Source: Nonomuraea fuscirosea (GTDB lineage: Bacteria; Actinomycetota; Actinomycetes; Streptosporangiales; Streptosporangiaceae). Taken from it: a stretch of DNA of 64,000 nt. A model generated the notes under the pieces. The model ran no database searches. It had not been told where the DNA came from and saw only the letters and a list, made by a program, of their open reading frames with translations. The stretch is taken from contig NZ_PVNG01000003.1 in the NCBI RefSeq assembly GCF_003001935.1, forward strand, positions 434,001 through 498,000, given 5' to 3'. The position numbers and the translations under genes were made by a program. Positions 7,515 to 15,839 of the stretch are shown here, one piece after another. The first letter of the stretch is position 1; the number at the start of each line of letters is the position of its first letter.

Positions 7515-8816
7515 ATGCTTCGACGGATCGGTACGACAGGGCTCCTGGTGGTCGCGCTCGCTGCGTGCGGCGGTGGCGGCGGATCGGCGGGGGCGGAGCC
7601 GACCGGAGGCAAGGCCGCGCCGCCCGCGCGGATGGCGCAGAGCACGCCGGCCACTCCGGCCGAGCGGACGCCGGCGGCGCCCAGCCCGGTCCAGCGCGCC
7701 CTGTCGGGGATGAGCGTCGAGGAGAAGGTCGGCCAGCTCTTCATGCCGGTCCTGTACGGCACCGCCGCCGACACGGTCTCCGGCGAGAACCAGGCCCGCT
7801 ACGCCGCCGGCACCCCGGCCAAGGTGGTCGCGAAATACCACCTGGGCGGGGTGATCCTCTTCCCGCACAACGTGAAGAGCACCGGCCAGGTCGTCGGCCT
7901 CACCAACGGCCTGCAGCGCGGCTCCAAGAAGATCCCGCTGCTGATCGGCACCGACCAGGAGAACGGCCTGGTGTCCAGGATGTCCGCGCTCATGACAGAC
8001 TTCCCCGGCGCCTCCCGGATCGGCGCGACCAAGGACACCGGCCTGTCGCGGGCCGTGGCCAAGGCGACAGGAGAGGAGCTGCGCGCGCTCGGCGTCAACC
8101 TCGACTTCGCCCCCGTCGCCGACGTGAACGTCAATCCGCGCAACCCCGTCATCGGCCGCCGGGCCTTCGGCGACGATCCGAAGCGGGTGGCCACCATGGT
8201 GAGCGCGGCGGTCAAGGGCTTCGCCGACGCGAAGATCGCGGCCACCGCCAAGCACTTCCCCGGCCACGGTGACACCTCCGTCGACAGTCACACCGGGCTG
8301 CCGGTGATCAAGCACACGAAGGCGGAGTGGGAGCGGATCGACGCGCCGCCGTTCAAGGCCGCCATCGCGGCGGGGGTGGACGCCGTGATGAGCGCCCACA
8401 TCGTCTTCCCCAAGCTGGACCCGTCCGGCGATCCTGCGACGCTGTCCAAGCGCATCCTGACCGGCCTGCTGCGGGAGAAGCTCGGGTTCAAGGGCGTGAT
8501 CTCCACCGACGCGCTCAACATGGCCGGGGTGCGCAAGAAGTACGACGACGGGGAGATCGCGGTGCGGGCCGTGCTGGCCGGTGCCGACCTGCTGCTCATG
8601 CCGAACGACCTGCCGAAGGCGTACAAGGCGGTGCTGGGGGCGGTGAAGTCGGGGCGGATCTCGCGCGAGCGCCTCGACCAGTCGGTCACCCGGCTGCTGA
8701 CGCTCAAGCAGAACAGGGGACTGCTGGCCGAGGCGCCGGTGGCGTCGGTTGAGCGGGCAGGCGACGTGCTGCGCTCGTCCGCCCACCGCAAGCTGGCCGC
8801 CCGCGTGGGAGGCTAG
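7515..8816 (+). CDS. GH3 beta-N-acetylglucosaminidase-like lipoprotein (NagZ family)
   Basis: The protein starts with a lipoprotein signal (MLRRIGTTGLLVVALAAC, cysteine at the lipobox), then a Pro/Thr/Ala-rich tether and a glycoside hydrolase family 3 domain. Key motifs are the NagZ-type loop KHFPGHGDTSVDSHTG, which supplies the acid/base Asp-His pair, and the nucleophile aspartate in VISTDALNMAGV. The family releases terminal N-acetylglucosamine from chitin or peptidoglycan fragments. Placed straight after ptsI, it would feed the GlcNAc PTS from outside the membrane. Start ATG 7515 keeps a standard signal peptide; in-frame ATG 7497 adds six residues and is equally possible. No separate C-terminal domain is visible. 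Confidence 0.88.
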   Translation: MLRRIGTTGLLVVALAACGGGGGSAGAEPTGGKAAPPARMAQSTPATPAERTPAAPSPVQRALSGMSVEEKVGQLFMPVLYGTAADTVSGENQARYAAGTPAKVVAKYHLGGVILFPHNVKSTGQVVGLTNGLQRGSKKIPLLIGTDQENGLVSRMSALMTDFPGASRIGATKDTGLSRAVAKATGEELRALGVNLDFAPVADVNVNPRNPVIGRRAFGDDPKRVATMVSAAVKGFADAKIAATAKHFPGHGDTSVDSHTGLPVIKHTKAEWERIDAPPFKAAIAAGVDAVMSAHIVFPKLDPSGDPATLSKRILTGLLREKLGFKGVISTDALNMAGVRKKYDDGEIAVRAVLAGADLLLMPNDLPKAYKAVLGAVKSGRISRERLDQSVTRLLTLKQNRGLLAEAPVASVERAGDVLRSSAHRKLAARVGG

Positions 8817-8834
8817 CGGCGTACGAGGCAGGCG

Positions 8835-9629
8835 TCAGTGTGAGCCGTGCAGCCCGCTGGCGATGAACATGCCGGCGAGCATGGCGAACAGGAACGCCTG
8901 CAGGAACTGGACGAGCAGCTCGAACGCCGTCATCACGATCGCCATCAGCACGCCGAGGACGCCGAGACCGGCGCCGAGCGGGGTGAGCCGCTCGAACAGG
9001 AACCAGAAGCCCACCGAGCTGAAGAAGGCCACGATGATGTGGCCGGCGAACATGTTCGCGAACAGCCGGACGAAGTGGGTGAACAGCGAGGTGAGGAACA
9101 CCTCGGCGAGGATCATCGGCGCGTAGAGCGCGTACGCCCAGCCGGGCAGCCCCGGCAGGTGCACGATGCCGCGCAGGTATCCGCGCACGCCGTGGTGGCG
9201 GACGCCGAGGTAGAGCTTGATCACGTACACGCTGATCGCCAGCACGGCGGGGAAGGCGATATGGGCGGCCACGGGGAACTGGACGAGCGGCACGATGCCC
9301 ATCAGGTTCCAGCCGAGCACCGTGAGGAAGACCGTCAGGAGCAGGCCCATCCAGCGGTCGGCGTCCTTGCCCAGGTTGGGCCGGGCGATCTGGTCACGGA
9401 CGAAGACGTAGGCGTACTCCCCGAGGCTCTGCCAGCCACGCGGCACGATCTTCGGTCTGGCGAACGCGGCCCAGCACACGGCGATGACGACGACCGAGCT
9501 GAGCAGGGCTATCAGAACGGGTTTGGTGAACCACTCGGGGCCTCCGGGGATGATCGGCGCGAACTGGAAGAGGTCGAGCCCGGGGGCGGTCCACTGGTCA
9601 GGAGAGGTGATCAGGATCGTCGTCCGCAC
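8835..9629 (-). CDS. atpB: orphan ATP synthase F0 subunit a
   Basis: This 264-residue membrane protein is a full-length F0 a subunit, the stator half-channel for protons. The essential arginine is R188 in HFVRLFANMFAG. The residues that face it show the known His/Glu swap relative to E. coli: histidine in FAGHII where E. coli has Glu219, and glutamate in FELLVQFLQAFLF where E. coli has His245. No other atp gene is nearby: the neighbours are a GH3 enzyme (convergent) and a HAD hydrolase (divergent). The start is GTG 9629 with AAGGGA upstream. It is probably a second copy in addition to the main atp operon elsewhere; why it stands alone is unknown. Confidence 0.88.
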   Translation of the reverse strand: MRTTILITSPDQWTAPGLDLFQFAPIIPGGPEWFTKPVLIALLSSVVVIAVCWAAFARPKIVPRGWQSLGEYAYVFVRDQIARPNLGKDADRWMGLLLTVFLTVLGWNLMGIVPLVQFPVAAHIAFPAVLAISVYVIKLYLGVRHHGVRGYLRGIVHLPGLPGWAYALYAPMILAEVFLTSLFTHFVRLFANMFAGHIIVAFFSSVGFWFLFERLTPLGAGLGVLGVLMAIVMTAFELLVQFLQAFLFAMLAGMFIASGLHGSH

Positions 9630-9770
9630 GGCGGTCCCTTCTGGGGAGCGATGAACGCTGGACGGTCACCTTAACCGGACAAATCGGATGTCCTTTTATG
9701 GGGTTAAATCCGGAGTTGAACGGCGTACCCGGCGGTATGACTCCATTCCCGGACGCTCTACCCTAGAACG

Positions 9771-10427
9771 ATGGTTACCGGTGTGCTCATCGACTGGGGC
9801 GGAGTGCTGACCACCAGCCTCTCCGACTCCATCGCGCGCTGGATCGTGGCGGACAGGATCGACCGCGACCACTACTACGCCGTGATGCGCGAGCTGATCG
9901 ACCACGCCTACAAGGGCGGCGACGGCGAGAGCGTCGTGCACGCCCTCGAACGCGGCGAGATCGACGGGCCCTCCTTCGAGCGCGACCTGGCCGCCCGCCT
10001 GATGACCCTCGACGGCGTGCCGCCGGTGGCGGAGGGGCTGCTGGAGCGGATGTTCGCCGGCTTCGAGCGGGTGGACGCCATGTACGACATGCTGCGCGAC
10101 GTCCGCGCGAGCGGCGTCAGGACCTGCCTGCTGTCCAACTCCTGGTCGAACACCTACCCCCGGGACGACTGGGACGAGCTCTTCGACGAGATCGTGATCT
10201 CCGGCGAGGTCGGCATGCGCAAGCCGGAGGAACGCATCTTCCGCCACGCGCTGACCCGGATCGGGCTGGCCGGCGAGGAGTGCGTGTTCATCGACGACAT
10301 CGAGGCCAACATCGTCGCCGCCCGCGCGCTGGGCATCGCCGGCATCCATCACCGCGACGCGGACACCACCATCGCGGAGCTGGAGGGCGTGCTGCGGCTC
10401 ACCCTGCGTGAAACAGGCCGGAAGTAG
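9771..10427 (+). CDS. HAD-superfamily hydrolase (subfamily IA)
   Basis: A 218-residue haloacid-dehalogenase-fold hydrolase. Motif I is IDWGGVLT, in which the second catalytic aspartate is replaced by glycine, as in the subgroup related to epoxide-hydrolase N-terminal domains. Motif II is CLLSNSWS, the motif III lysine is in MRKPEERIF, and motif IV is CVFIDDIEANI. The loss of the second motif I aspartate argues against classical phosphatase activity. Substrate unknown. It is divergent from atpB across a 141-bp gap and no operon partner is evident. Confidence 0.8.
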   Translation: MVTGVLIDWGGVLTTSLSDSIARWIVADRIDRDHYYAVMRELIDHAYKGGDGESVVHALERGEIDGPSFERDLAARLMTLDGVPPVAEGLLERMFAGFERVDAMYDMLRDVRASGVRTCLLSNSWSNTYPRDDWDELFDEIVISGEVGMRKPEERIFRHALTRIGLAGEECVFIDDIEANIVAARALGIAGIHHRDADTTIAELEGVLRLTLRETGRK

Positions 10428-10512
10428 TCCCGTCCGCACGGCCGTGACCAGGCGCTATGAGTAAGGTTGCGGTCTGGTGAGGCAGGTTCCCCGTGGTTTG
10501 GAAAGGTTCTGC

Positions 10513-11022
10513 ATGCGCGTCTATCTGCCGTGCACTCTCGTGGCCCTGGCCGCGGCGGTCGAGGCGGGAGAGCTCGGCCCGGCCCCGCTGACCGGCTACG
10601 CGGTGACCCCCGCGCTGACCGAGTGGTACGCCTCCGGCGACACCGAGGAGCTCGAATACGTCGCGCTCACCGAGGCGGCCCGCGCCTCCCTGCGGCTGCT
10701 GGCCGCCGGCCGCGCCGGCGGCGTCGAGGCCCCGCCCAGGCGGGTGGTGGTCGCGGCCGAGGTGCCGGATCGCGCCGCGAGCGCCGGCGCCGACCTGGAG
10801 GAGCGGGCGAGGGTACGCCTCGCCGAGCCGATCCCGATGGCCAAGGTGGCCGCGGTGCACATCGACGACGACTACGCGGCGGCCGACATCGAGGCCGCCG
10901 TCGCCGCCCTGCCCGCCTCCGACGCGGGCGACGACGACGCGCGCTTCACCGTGGACGGCGCCGAGGCCCACGAGCTGATGTGGTACGCGACCCAGGAGAT
11001 TCCCGACCTGCTGAGTTCGTAA
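10513..11022 (+). CDS. conserved actinobacterial protein (DUF6912-like)
   Basis: A 169-residue soluble protein starting MRVYLPCTLVALAAAVEAG. It is acidic at the C-terminus (HIDDDYAAADIEAAVAAL, then DAGDDDARF). I recognise it as a small protein widespread in actinomycetes and assigned, I believe, to DUF6912; no enzymatic motif is visible. Start ATG 10513 follows GAAAGG; an upstream in-frame start at 10477 has no ribosome binding site. It is followed by an unrelated secreted protein. Function unknown. Confidence 0.75.
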   Translation: MRVYLPCTLVALAAAVEAGELGPAPLTGYAVTPALTEWYASGDTEELEYVALTEAARASLRLLAAGRAGGVEAPPRRVVVAAEVPDRAASAGADLEERARVRLAEPIPMAKVAAVHIDDDYAAADIEAAVAALPASDAGDDDARFTVDGAEAHELMWYATQEIPDLLSS

Positions 11023-11125
11023 CGGTGAGATCACGCCGGGTGTGCTTCCTGACCGCGCGGTGTCAGGTGTCGCTAGGGTCCCGGACGAAGCACTGTTATC
11101 TTCTCAAAGGAGTCGGTTCCACGTG

Positions 11126-11566
11126 ATGCGTCGATTTGCGGCGATTGTCGTAGGAGCGGTGACGTTGCTGGCGGGTTCGCCCGCGCACGCCCAGTCCGCG
11201 AAGCCGTACGACCACAAGGACCCCTACAAGAGCGGCTGCGGCACGTCCGCGCGGGTGGTCAAGTCGGCCAAGATCACCAGCAGGGTGAACGGCGAGGTCG
11301 GGACGATCAAGCTCATGTGGTCGGGCCGCTGCAAGACCAACTGGATCGAGGTCAAGACCGGCACCAGCATGACCGGCACGATCAACGTGTACACCAGGGA
11401 CGGGCGTCACGACGCGTTCCGGTTCAAGCGCGGCAACGGCGGCCGCCACTGGGGCAACATGCTCTGGGCGAACAACATGTGCGCCTGGGGCAGCGTCTCC
11501 GTCCAGTGGAACGGCGGGCGCGGCGGCCAGAACGGCTCCGGCACCACCCCCAAGGCCTGCAAGTAG
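11126..11566 (+). CDS. secreted DUF2690-type protein
   Basis: A 146-residue exported protein. A Sec signal peptide ends near SPAHAQS; the mature part begins KPYDHKDPYKSGCG and includes VGTIKLMWSGRCKTNWIEV, which is the DUF2690 pattern, with four mature-region cysteines (SGCG, SGRCKT, NNMCAW, KACK) that could form two disulfides. AAAGGAG lies 13 nt before the ATG; a GTG at 11123 immediately precedes it and could be the start instead. Members are common secreted proteins of streptomycetes and relatives; their role is not established. It stands alone. Confidence 0.8.
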   Translation: MRRFAAIVVGAVTLLAGSPAHAQSAKPYDHKDPYKSGCGTSARVVKSAKITSRVNGEVGTIKLMWSGRCKTNWIEVKTGTSMTGTINVYTRDGRHDAFRFKRGNGGRHWGNMLWANNMCAWGSVSVQWNGGRGGQNGSGTTPKACK

Positions 11567-11680
11567 CTCCGGGCCTCTCCGGCGAGGCTCGCAGGGAGCT
11601 CCCGGCCGGGGGCGGCGGCCACATGGTCCGCGCCCCCGGTTCACCGGAATGTCATACCCGCCGTCTAGGCTTGGCGGGAA

Positions 11681-12307
11681 ATGACGAAACACATCATCTG
11701 GGATTGGAACGGCACCCTCTTCCACGACATCGACGCCGTGGTCGGCGCCACCAACGAGGTCTTCAAGCCGTACGCGCTGCCCGTTCTGACCGCTGACGGA
11801 TTCCGCGCGGTCTACACCCGCCCCATCTGGCTCGCCTACGAGCGCCTGCTCGGCCGCCCGCTCGACGAGGGCGAGTGGCAGCTGCTCGACGACGGGTTCC
11901 ACGAGCACTACTTCCGGCTGGCCGACATCTGCGGCCTGGCGGTGGGCGCCGAGGCGGCGCTGACCGGCTGGACCGGCACCCAGTCGCTCTGCTCGATGGC
12001 GCCGCACGCCCACCTGGTGCCCAAGGTCGACTCGTTCGGCATCACCCGGCACTTCACCAGGGTCGACGGCCTCACCGGCGCCACCGGCGGCGAGAAGGCC
12101 GCCCACATGACCGCCCACATCGCGGCCATCGGCGTCGACCCGGCGGAGATCCTGGTGATCGGCGACAGCGTGGACGACGGGCTGGCCGCCCGCCACGTCG
12201 GCGCGCGGGCGGTGCTCTACACCGGCGGCATGACACCGCGGGCCGAGCTGGAGAGCACGGGGCTGCCGGTGGTCGACACCCTGGCCGAGGCCATGGATCA
12301 TGCCTGA
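11681..12307 (+). CDS. HAD-superfamily phosphatase
   Basis: A 208-residue HAD hydrolase. Motif I, IIWDWNGTLFHDIDA, has both catalytic aspartates replaced or shifted in the DWNGTL form typical of phosphoglycolate-phosphatase-like proteins. Motif IV is ILVIGDSVDDGLAARHVGA, and GGEKAAHM supplies the motif III lysine. It probably removes phosphate from a small molecule; substrate unknown. The next gene is another HAD protein 78 nt downstream on the same strand, so the pair may be co-transcribed. Confidence 0.85.
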   Translation: MTKHIIWDWNGTLFHDIDAVVGATNEVFKPYALPVLTADGFRAVYTRPIWLAYERLLGRPLDEGEWQLLDDGFHEHYFRLADICGLAVGAEAALTGWTGTQSLCSMAPHAHLVPKVDSFGITRHFTRVDGLTGATGGEKAAHMTAHIAAIGVDPAEILVIGDSVDDGLAARHVGARAVLYTGGMTPRAELESTGLPVVDTLAEAMDHA

Positions 12308-12385
12308 TCGTGATTAGATTCCCGAGGCGGGAGCCCTGAGAGCGGCGACGGCCGTACCCTTGCAGGGATTACTCAGGAGGCAGCC

Positions 12386-13105
12386 ATCAACCGCCTTGTG
12401 CTGTGGAACGTCGACCTGACGCTCGTCGACGTGGCCATCGTGACCAGGGACGCCTACGCCGAGGCGTTCCGCTTCGTGACCGGGCGCCCCCTGGTCAAGC
12501 TCGTCCCCCCGATGGGCCGGCCCGACTCGGAGATCGTCTTCGAGACACTGGCCGTCAACGGCGTCGTGGCCGAGGACGGCCATCTGCCGAAGTTCCTGGC
12601 CGCGCTGGCCACCGCGTTCGCCGACCGGCGCGGGCGGCTGGCCAAGGAGGGGCGGATGATGCCCGGGGCCAAGGACGCGCTGAAGTCGGTGTCGCGGCTC
12701 GACGGCGTGGTGCAGACCGTGCTGACCGGCACGATCAAGAGCAACGCGGTGCACAAGCTGAAGGCGTTCGGGCTCGACAAGCACGTCGACTTCGAGCTCG
12801 GCGGCTACGGCGAGGAGGTCTATCCCAAGGCGACGCTGCTGCAGGTCGCGCAGTCGCGGGCCAAGCAGCGCTACGGCACGCCGTTCACCCCGGCCAACAC
12901 CGTGGTGATCGGCGACTCCACGCGCGACGTGCAGGCCGCCAAGATCGGCGGGGCGGCGATGATCGGGGTCGCCTCCGGGCGGTCGATGGCGGCCGAGTTG
13001 CGCGAGGCGGGGGCCGACGTGGTGCTGCCCGACCTGTCCAACGCCTCCGAGGTGGTGGCCGCGGTCGCGGGCCTGACCTCGCCGCTGGACCGCAAGGCGG
13101 GCTGA
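12386..13105 (+). CDS. HAD-superfamily hydrolase, apparent AUC start
   Basis: A 239-residue HAD phosphatase with motif I WNVDLTLVDV (classical DxT replaced in part: DLTLVD), motif II VLTGTIKSNAVHKL, the motif III lysine in VYPKATLL and motif IV TVVIGDSTRDVQAA. An ideal GGAGG at 12377-12380 is followed after six bases by ATC AAC CGC CTT GTG CTG TGG. Homologues usually begin with a residue or two before RLVLWD, so translation probably starts at this ATC. The first conventional start, GTG 12398, would delete the first strand and sit 18 nt from the ribosome binding site. A sequencing error (ATG read as ATC) is the alternative. Confidence 0.8.
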   Translation: MNRLVLWNVDLTLVDVAIVTRDAYAEAFRFVTGRPLVKLVPPMGRPDSEIVFETLAVNGVVAEDGHLPKFLAALATAFADRRGRLAKEGRMMPGAKDALKSVSRLDGVVQTVLTGTIKSNAVHKLKAFGLDKHVDFELGGYGEEVYPKATLLQVAQSRAKQRYGTPFTPANTVVIGDSTRDVQAAKIGGAAMIGVASGRSMAAELREAGADVVLPDLSNASEVVAAVAGLTSPLDRKAG

Positions 13106-13223
13106 ACGGCCGCCGGCCGCAGCCCGCCCCGCCCGACACGGCCGTCACCGGCCCGGCGGCTCCCCACACCGCGCCGCCGGCCCGTCCCAGGGCCCGCGAG
13201 GCGGGTGATCCCGCCGGACCCGG

Positions 13224-14834
13224 TCAGCCGAGGGCTTTGAGGAAGCGGGCCGCGATCGGGGCCGCCACGGCCGAGCCGGCCCCGCCGCCCTCCACGATGA
13301 CCGAGAACGCCAGGTCCCCCTGGTACCCGACGAACCACGAGTGCGCGGGCGGCTCCTTGCCCGAGCCGTACTCCGCCGTCCCCGTCTTGCCCGCCGTGCC
13401 GGCCGGGAAGCTCACGCCGTGCGCGGTGCCGTCGGTGACGACGGCGGGCATGAGCTCGCGCAGCGCCGTCACCACCCCCTTCTCCAGCGGGCGCGGGTTG
13501 CCGGGCTGCCCGTCGGGGATGTGCTCGGCGGTGACCAGCCGGGGCGGGATGTACGCGCCCGAGGCGATCGCGGCGGCCACCGAGGCCATGTTCAGGGGGC
13601 TCGCCAGCACCCGGCCCTGCCCGATCGCGGCGGAGGCCAGGTCGGTGTCGTCCTTGGGGTCGGGGAACTCGGCCCGCACGGCCGGCACGCCCGGCGTGAT
13701 CGCGGAGCCGAAGCCGAAGCTCCTGGCCACCTCGGCCAGCCGCCCGCCGTTCAGCCGGGCCACGCTCATCTCCCCGAACGTGGTGTTGCAGGAGTGCGCG
13801 AACGCGTTCTGGAACGACAGCGTGCCGAAGTCCTCGAAGCCCGCGTTGTGGAACGGGAAGCCGCCGATGTTCTTCTCGGCCGGGCACGACACCTGCCGGT
13901 CCGGCCGGACGCCGTCCGCCACCAGCGCGGAGGCGGTCACGACCTTGAACGTCGAGCCCGGCGGGTACTTGCCGAGCAGCGCCCGGTTGAACCCGCCCGG
14001 CGCGTTGACCACGGCCAGGATCTCCCCGGTCGAGGCCCGCAGCGCCACCAGGGAGACCGGTTTGTCCACGCCCTTGACCGCCTGGGCCCCCGCCCGATGC
14101 ACCTTCAGGTCGAGGGTGGTCTGGATCGGCCGGTAGCCGCCGGGCTCGACGACGTTCCTGACCAGCCGGTCGCCCTGGTAGAGGGCGATCCCGGAGCGGA
14201 TCGGCGAGTCGAAGCGGTCGGGGAAGGTCTGCTTCATGCCCTCGACGAGCTGCTGCACCGACCCGGGGGCGTCCGCGCCGCCGACGTCGGTGCCGTCGGC
14301 GGCCAGGACCCGTACGGGGTCGGCCCGCCGCGTCGTCACCCGCAGCGCGAGGCCCTTCTTCAGCAGCGGGTGGAGCGCGGCGGGCGTCCAGGCCACCTTC
14401 CACGTGCCGCCGCGCTCGACCAGCCGCAGCTCGCCGTCGTAGTCCCAGTCGAGCGGCCCGGTCAGCTTCGCCTGGAAGGAGACCTTTCCGTCGGGGGAGC
14501 TCTCGCGGGCGAAGACCCCCGTCGGGCGCGGACGGACGAAACTCGCCTGGGTGAGCTTGAGGTCGGCGCGGAAACGGCGGTGCCAGGCTTCGAAGTCGGC
14601 CGGCGGGTCGACGACCAGCTCGCGCATCGCCGCGTAGTCCTGCTCGGCCCAGGCGGCGAGGTAGCGGTCGGCCGTCTCCTCGGGTGAGCCCTCCGTACGC
14701 AGCGCCCAGACGACGCCGCCGGCCGCGAGGAGCGGGACCAGCAGCCCCGCCAGGATCCACGGCCATCTCCTGCGGCGCCGCACCGGCCGCTCCGGCCGCA
14801 GGTAGGCGTAGTTTGTCCCCGTTTGTGGTGCCAT
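13224..14834 (-). CDS. penicillin-binding protein (transpeptidase with MecA-type N-terminal domain)
   Basis: A 536-residue class B PBP that cross-links peptidoglycan outside the membrane. It has a single N-terminal membrane anchor (WILAGLLVPLLAAGG after a basic stretch), an NTF2-like/MecA_N domain (about residues 50-160), a dimerisation domain and the transpeptidase domain. The catalytic motifs are intact: S294-T-F-K297, S348-C-N350 and K483-T-G. The start is ATG 14834; the open frame continues much further upstream but runs into the divergent LysR gene. It shares an AT-rich 87-bp promoter region with a LysR regulator and beta-lactamase-like gene, which suggests regulated expression under cell-wall stress. 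It is a paralogue of the degenerate protein at 39458. Confidence 0.92.
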   Translation of the reverse strand: MAPQTGTNYAYLRPERPVRRRRRWPWILAGLLVPLLAAGGVVWALRTEGSPEETADRYLAAWAEQDYAAMRELVVDPPADFEAWHRRFRADLKLTQASFVRPRPTGVFARESSPDGKVSFQAKLTGPLDWDYDGELRLVERGGTWKVAWTPAALHPLLKKGLALRVTTRRADPVRVLAADGTDVGGADAPGSVQQLVEGMKQTFPDRFDSPIRSGIALYQGDRLVRNVVEPGGYRPIQTTLDLKVHRAGAQAVKGVDKPVSLVALRASTGEILAVVNAPGGFNRALLGKYPPGSTFKVVTASALVADGVRPDRQVSCPAEKNIGGFPFHNAGFEDFGTLSFQNAFAHSCNTTFGEMSVARLNGGRLAEVARSFGFGSAITPGVPAVRAEFPDPKDDTDLASAAIGQGRVLASPLNMASVAAAIASGAYIPPRLVTAEHIPDGQPGNPRPLEKGVVTALRELMPAVVTDGTAHGVSFPAGTAGKTGTAEYGSGKEPPAHSWFVGYQGDLAFSVIVEGGGAGSAVAAPIAARFLKALG

Positions 14835-14921
14835 GACGCAGAGGACATCAGAGATACGACATAGGTGTCCAATACTGATATGAGGGTCACATAGATATAA
14901 AGCCGGATATAGTGGCTGGTC
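14835..14921. promoter_or_regulatory. AT-rich divergent promoter region between PBP and LysR genes
   Basis: This 87-bp gap is conspicuously AT-rich compared with its surroundings and holds divergent promoters. On the plus strand TATAGT at 14906-14911 lies 10 nt before the LysR ATG, consistent with a nearly leaderless transcript. LysR-type sites (T-N11-A with dyad symmetry) are expected here, and partly symmetric GTGTCC/GGGTCAC elements are visible, but I cannot define the operator by eye. Confidence 0.5.
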
Positions 14922-15839
14922 ATGGACCTGGTCCGGCACCTTCGCTACTTCATCGCGGTGGCGGAGGAACTCCACTTCGGCAACGCGGCCATCCGGCTCG
15001 GCATGGCCCAGCCGCCGCTCAGCCAGCGCGTCAAACGCCTGGAGGAGGAGCTCGGCGTACGGCTCTTCGACCGCTCGGCCCGCCAGGTCCGGCTCACCGA
15101 GACGGGCCGGCTGCTGCTCGGCGAGGCCCGCGAGATCGTCTCCAGGGTGGAGCGGCTGCACGAGCTGGCCAGGCAGGGCGAGGGCGCCGTGCTCAAGGTC
15201 GGCGTGCCGCCCGACCTCGCCGCCACCGTGCTCGCCGCCCTGGTCGCGGGCTTCCGCGAGACCAGCCCCGACGTACGCCTCGCGCCCGCCGAGATCTGGA
15301 CCGCCGACCAGGTGACCGCCCTGGCCGAGGGCACGATCGACGTCGGCCTCGTCCGCCACCCGGTCAATGCGCCCGGGCTGCGCTTCGGGCAACTGCTGGT
15401 GCAGGCCCAGGGCGTGCTGCTGGCCGCGGCCGACCCGCTGGCGGACGTGGGAGAGGTGCACCTGGCCGACCTGGCGGGGCGCGAGCTGCTGATGCCGCCC
15501 AAGGAGGGCGAGCCCGGCTGGCACGCCGAGGTGCTGGCGGAGTGCCGCCGGCAGGGGTTCGTCCCCCAGCAGGTGCACGAGGGCGCCGGGCTCGGGCTGG
15601 TGCTGGCGGGGGCGGCGGTGGCGTTCGGGCCGAAGGTGGAGCTCCCGGGGCTGGCCTGGCGGCCGCTGCTAGGCTCGCCGATCGCGAGCCGGGTCTCCAC
15701 CGCCTGGCGCGCGGTGACGGTCGCGGCCACCGACTTCTCGGCCATGGCCGTACGGACGTTGAAGGAGAGCGCCGGGATGACGGACGAGGGCGCCGCGACC
15801 GCGCGGCGGGTGAGCCGCAGGCCGGGGATGCTGGCATGA
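14922..15839 (+). CDS. LysR-family transcription regulator
   Basis: A 305-residue LysR protein. The N-terminal winged helix (LRYFIAVAEELHFGNAAIRL, AQPPLSQRVKRLEEELG) is typical, followed by a periplasmic-binding-like effector domain (VLKVGVPPDLAATVL onward). It is divergent from the PBP gene and overlaps the downstream beta-lactamase-like gene by 4 nt. By analogy with AmpR it may sense a cell-wall fragment or beta-lactam and control both neighbours; that is inference from position only. The last 30 residues are basic and poorly conserved-looking. Confidence 0.9.
   Translation: MDLVRHLRYFIAVAEELHFGNAAIRLGMAQPPLSQRVKRLEEELGVRLFDRSARQVRLTETGRLLLGEAREIVSRVERLHELARQGEGAVLKVGVPPDLAATVLAALVAGFRETSPDVRLAPAEIWTADQVTALAEGTIDVGLVRHPVNAPGLRFGQLLVQAQGVLLAAADPLADVGEVHLADLAGRELLMPPKEGEPGWHAEVLAECRRQGFVPQQVHEGAGLGLVLAGAAVAFGPKVELPGLAWRPLLGSPIASRVSTAWRAVTVAATDFSAMAVRTLKESAGMTDEGAATARRVSRRPGMLA

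Noticed and set aside
5152..8786. Very long minus-strand open frames opposite ptsI and the GH3 gene
   Set aside because: Arg/Gly/His-rich composition without motifs; ptsI and GH3 motifs are clear on the plus strand.
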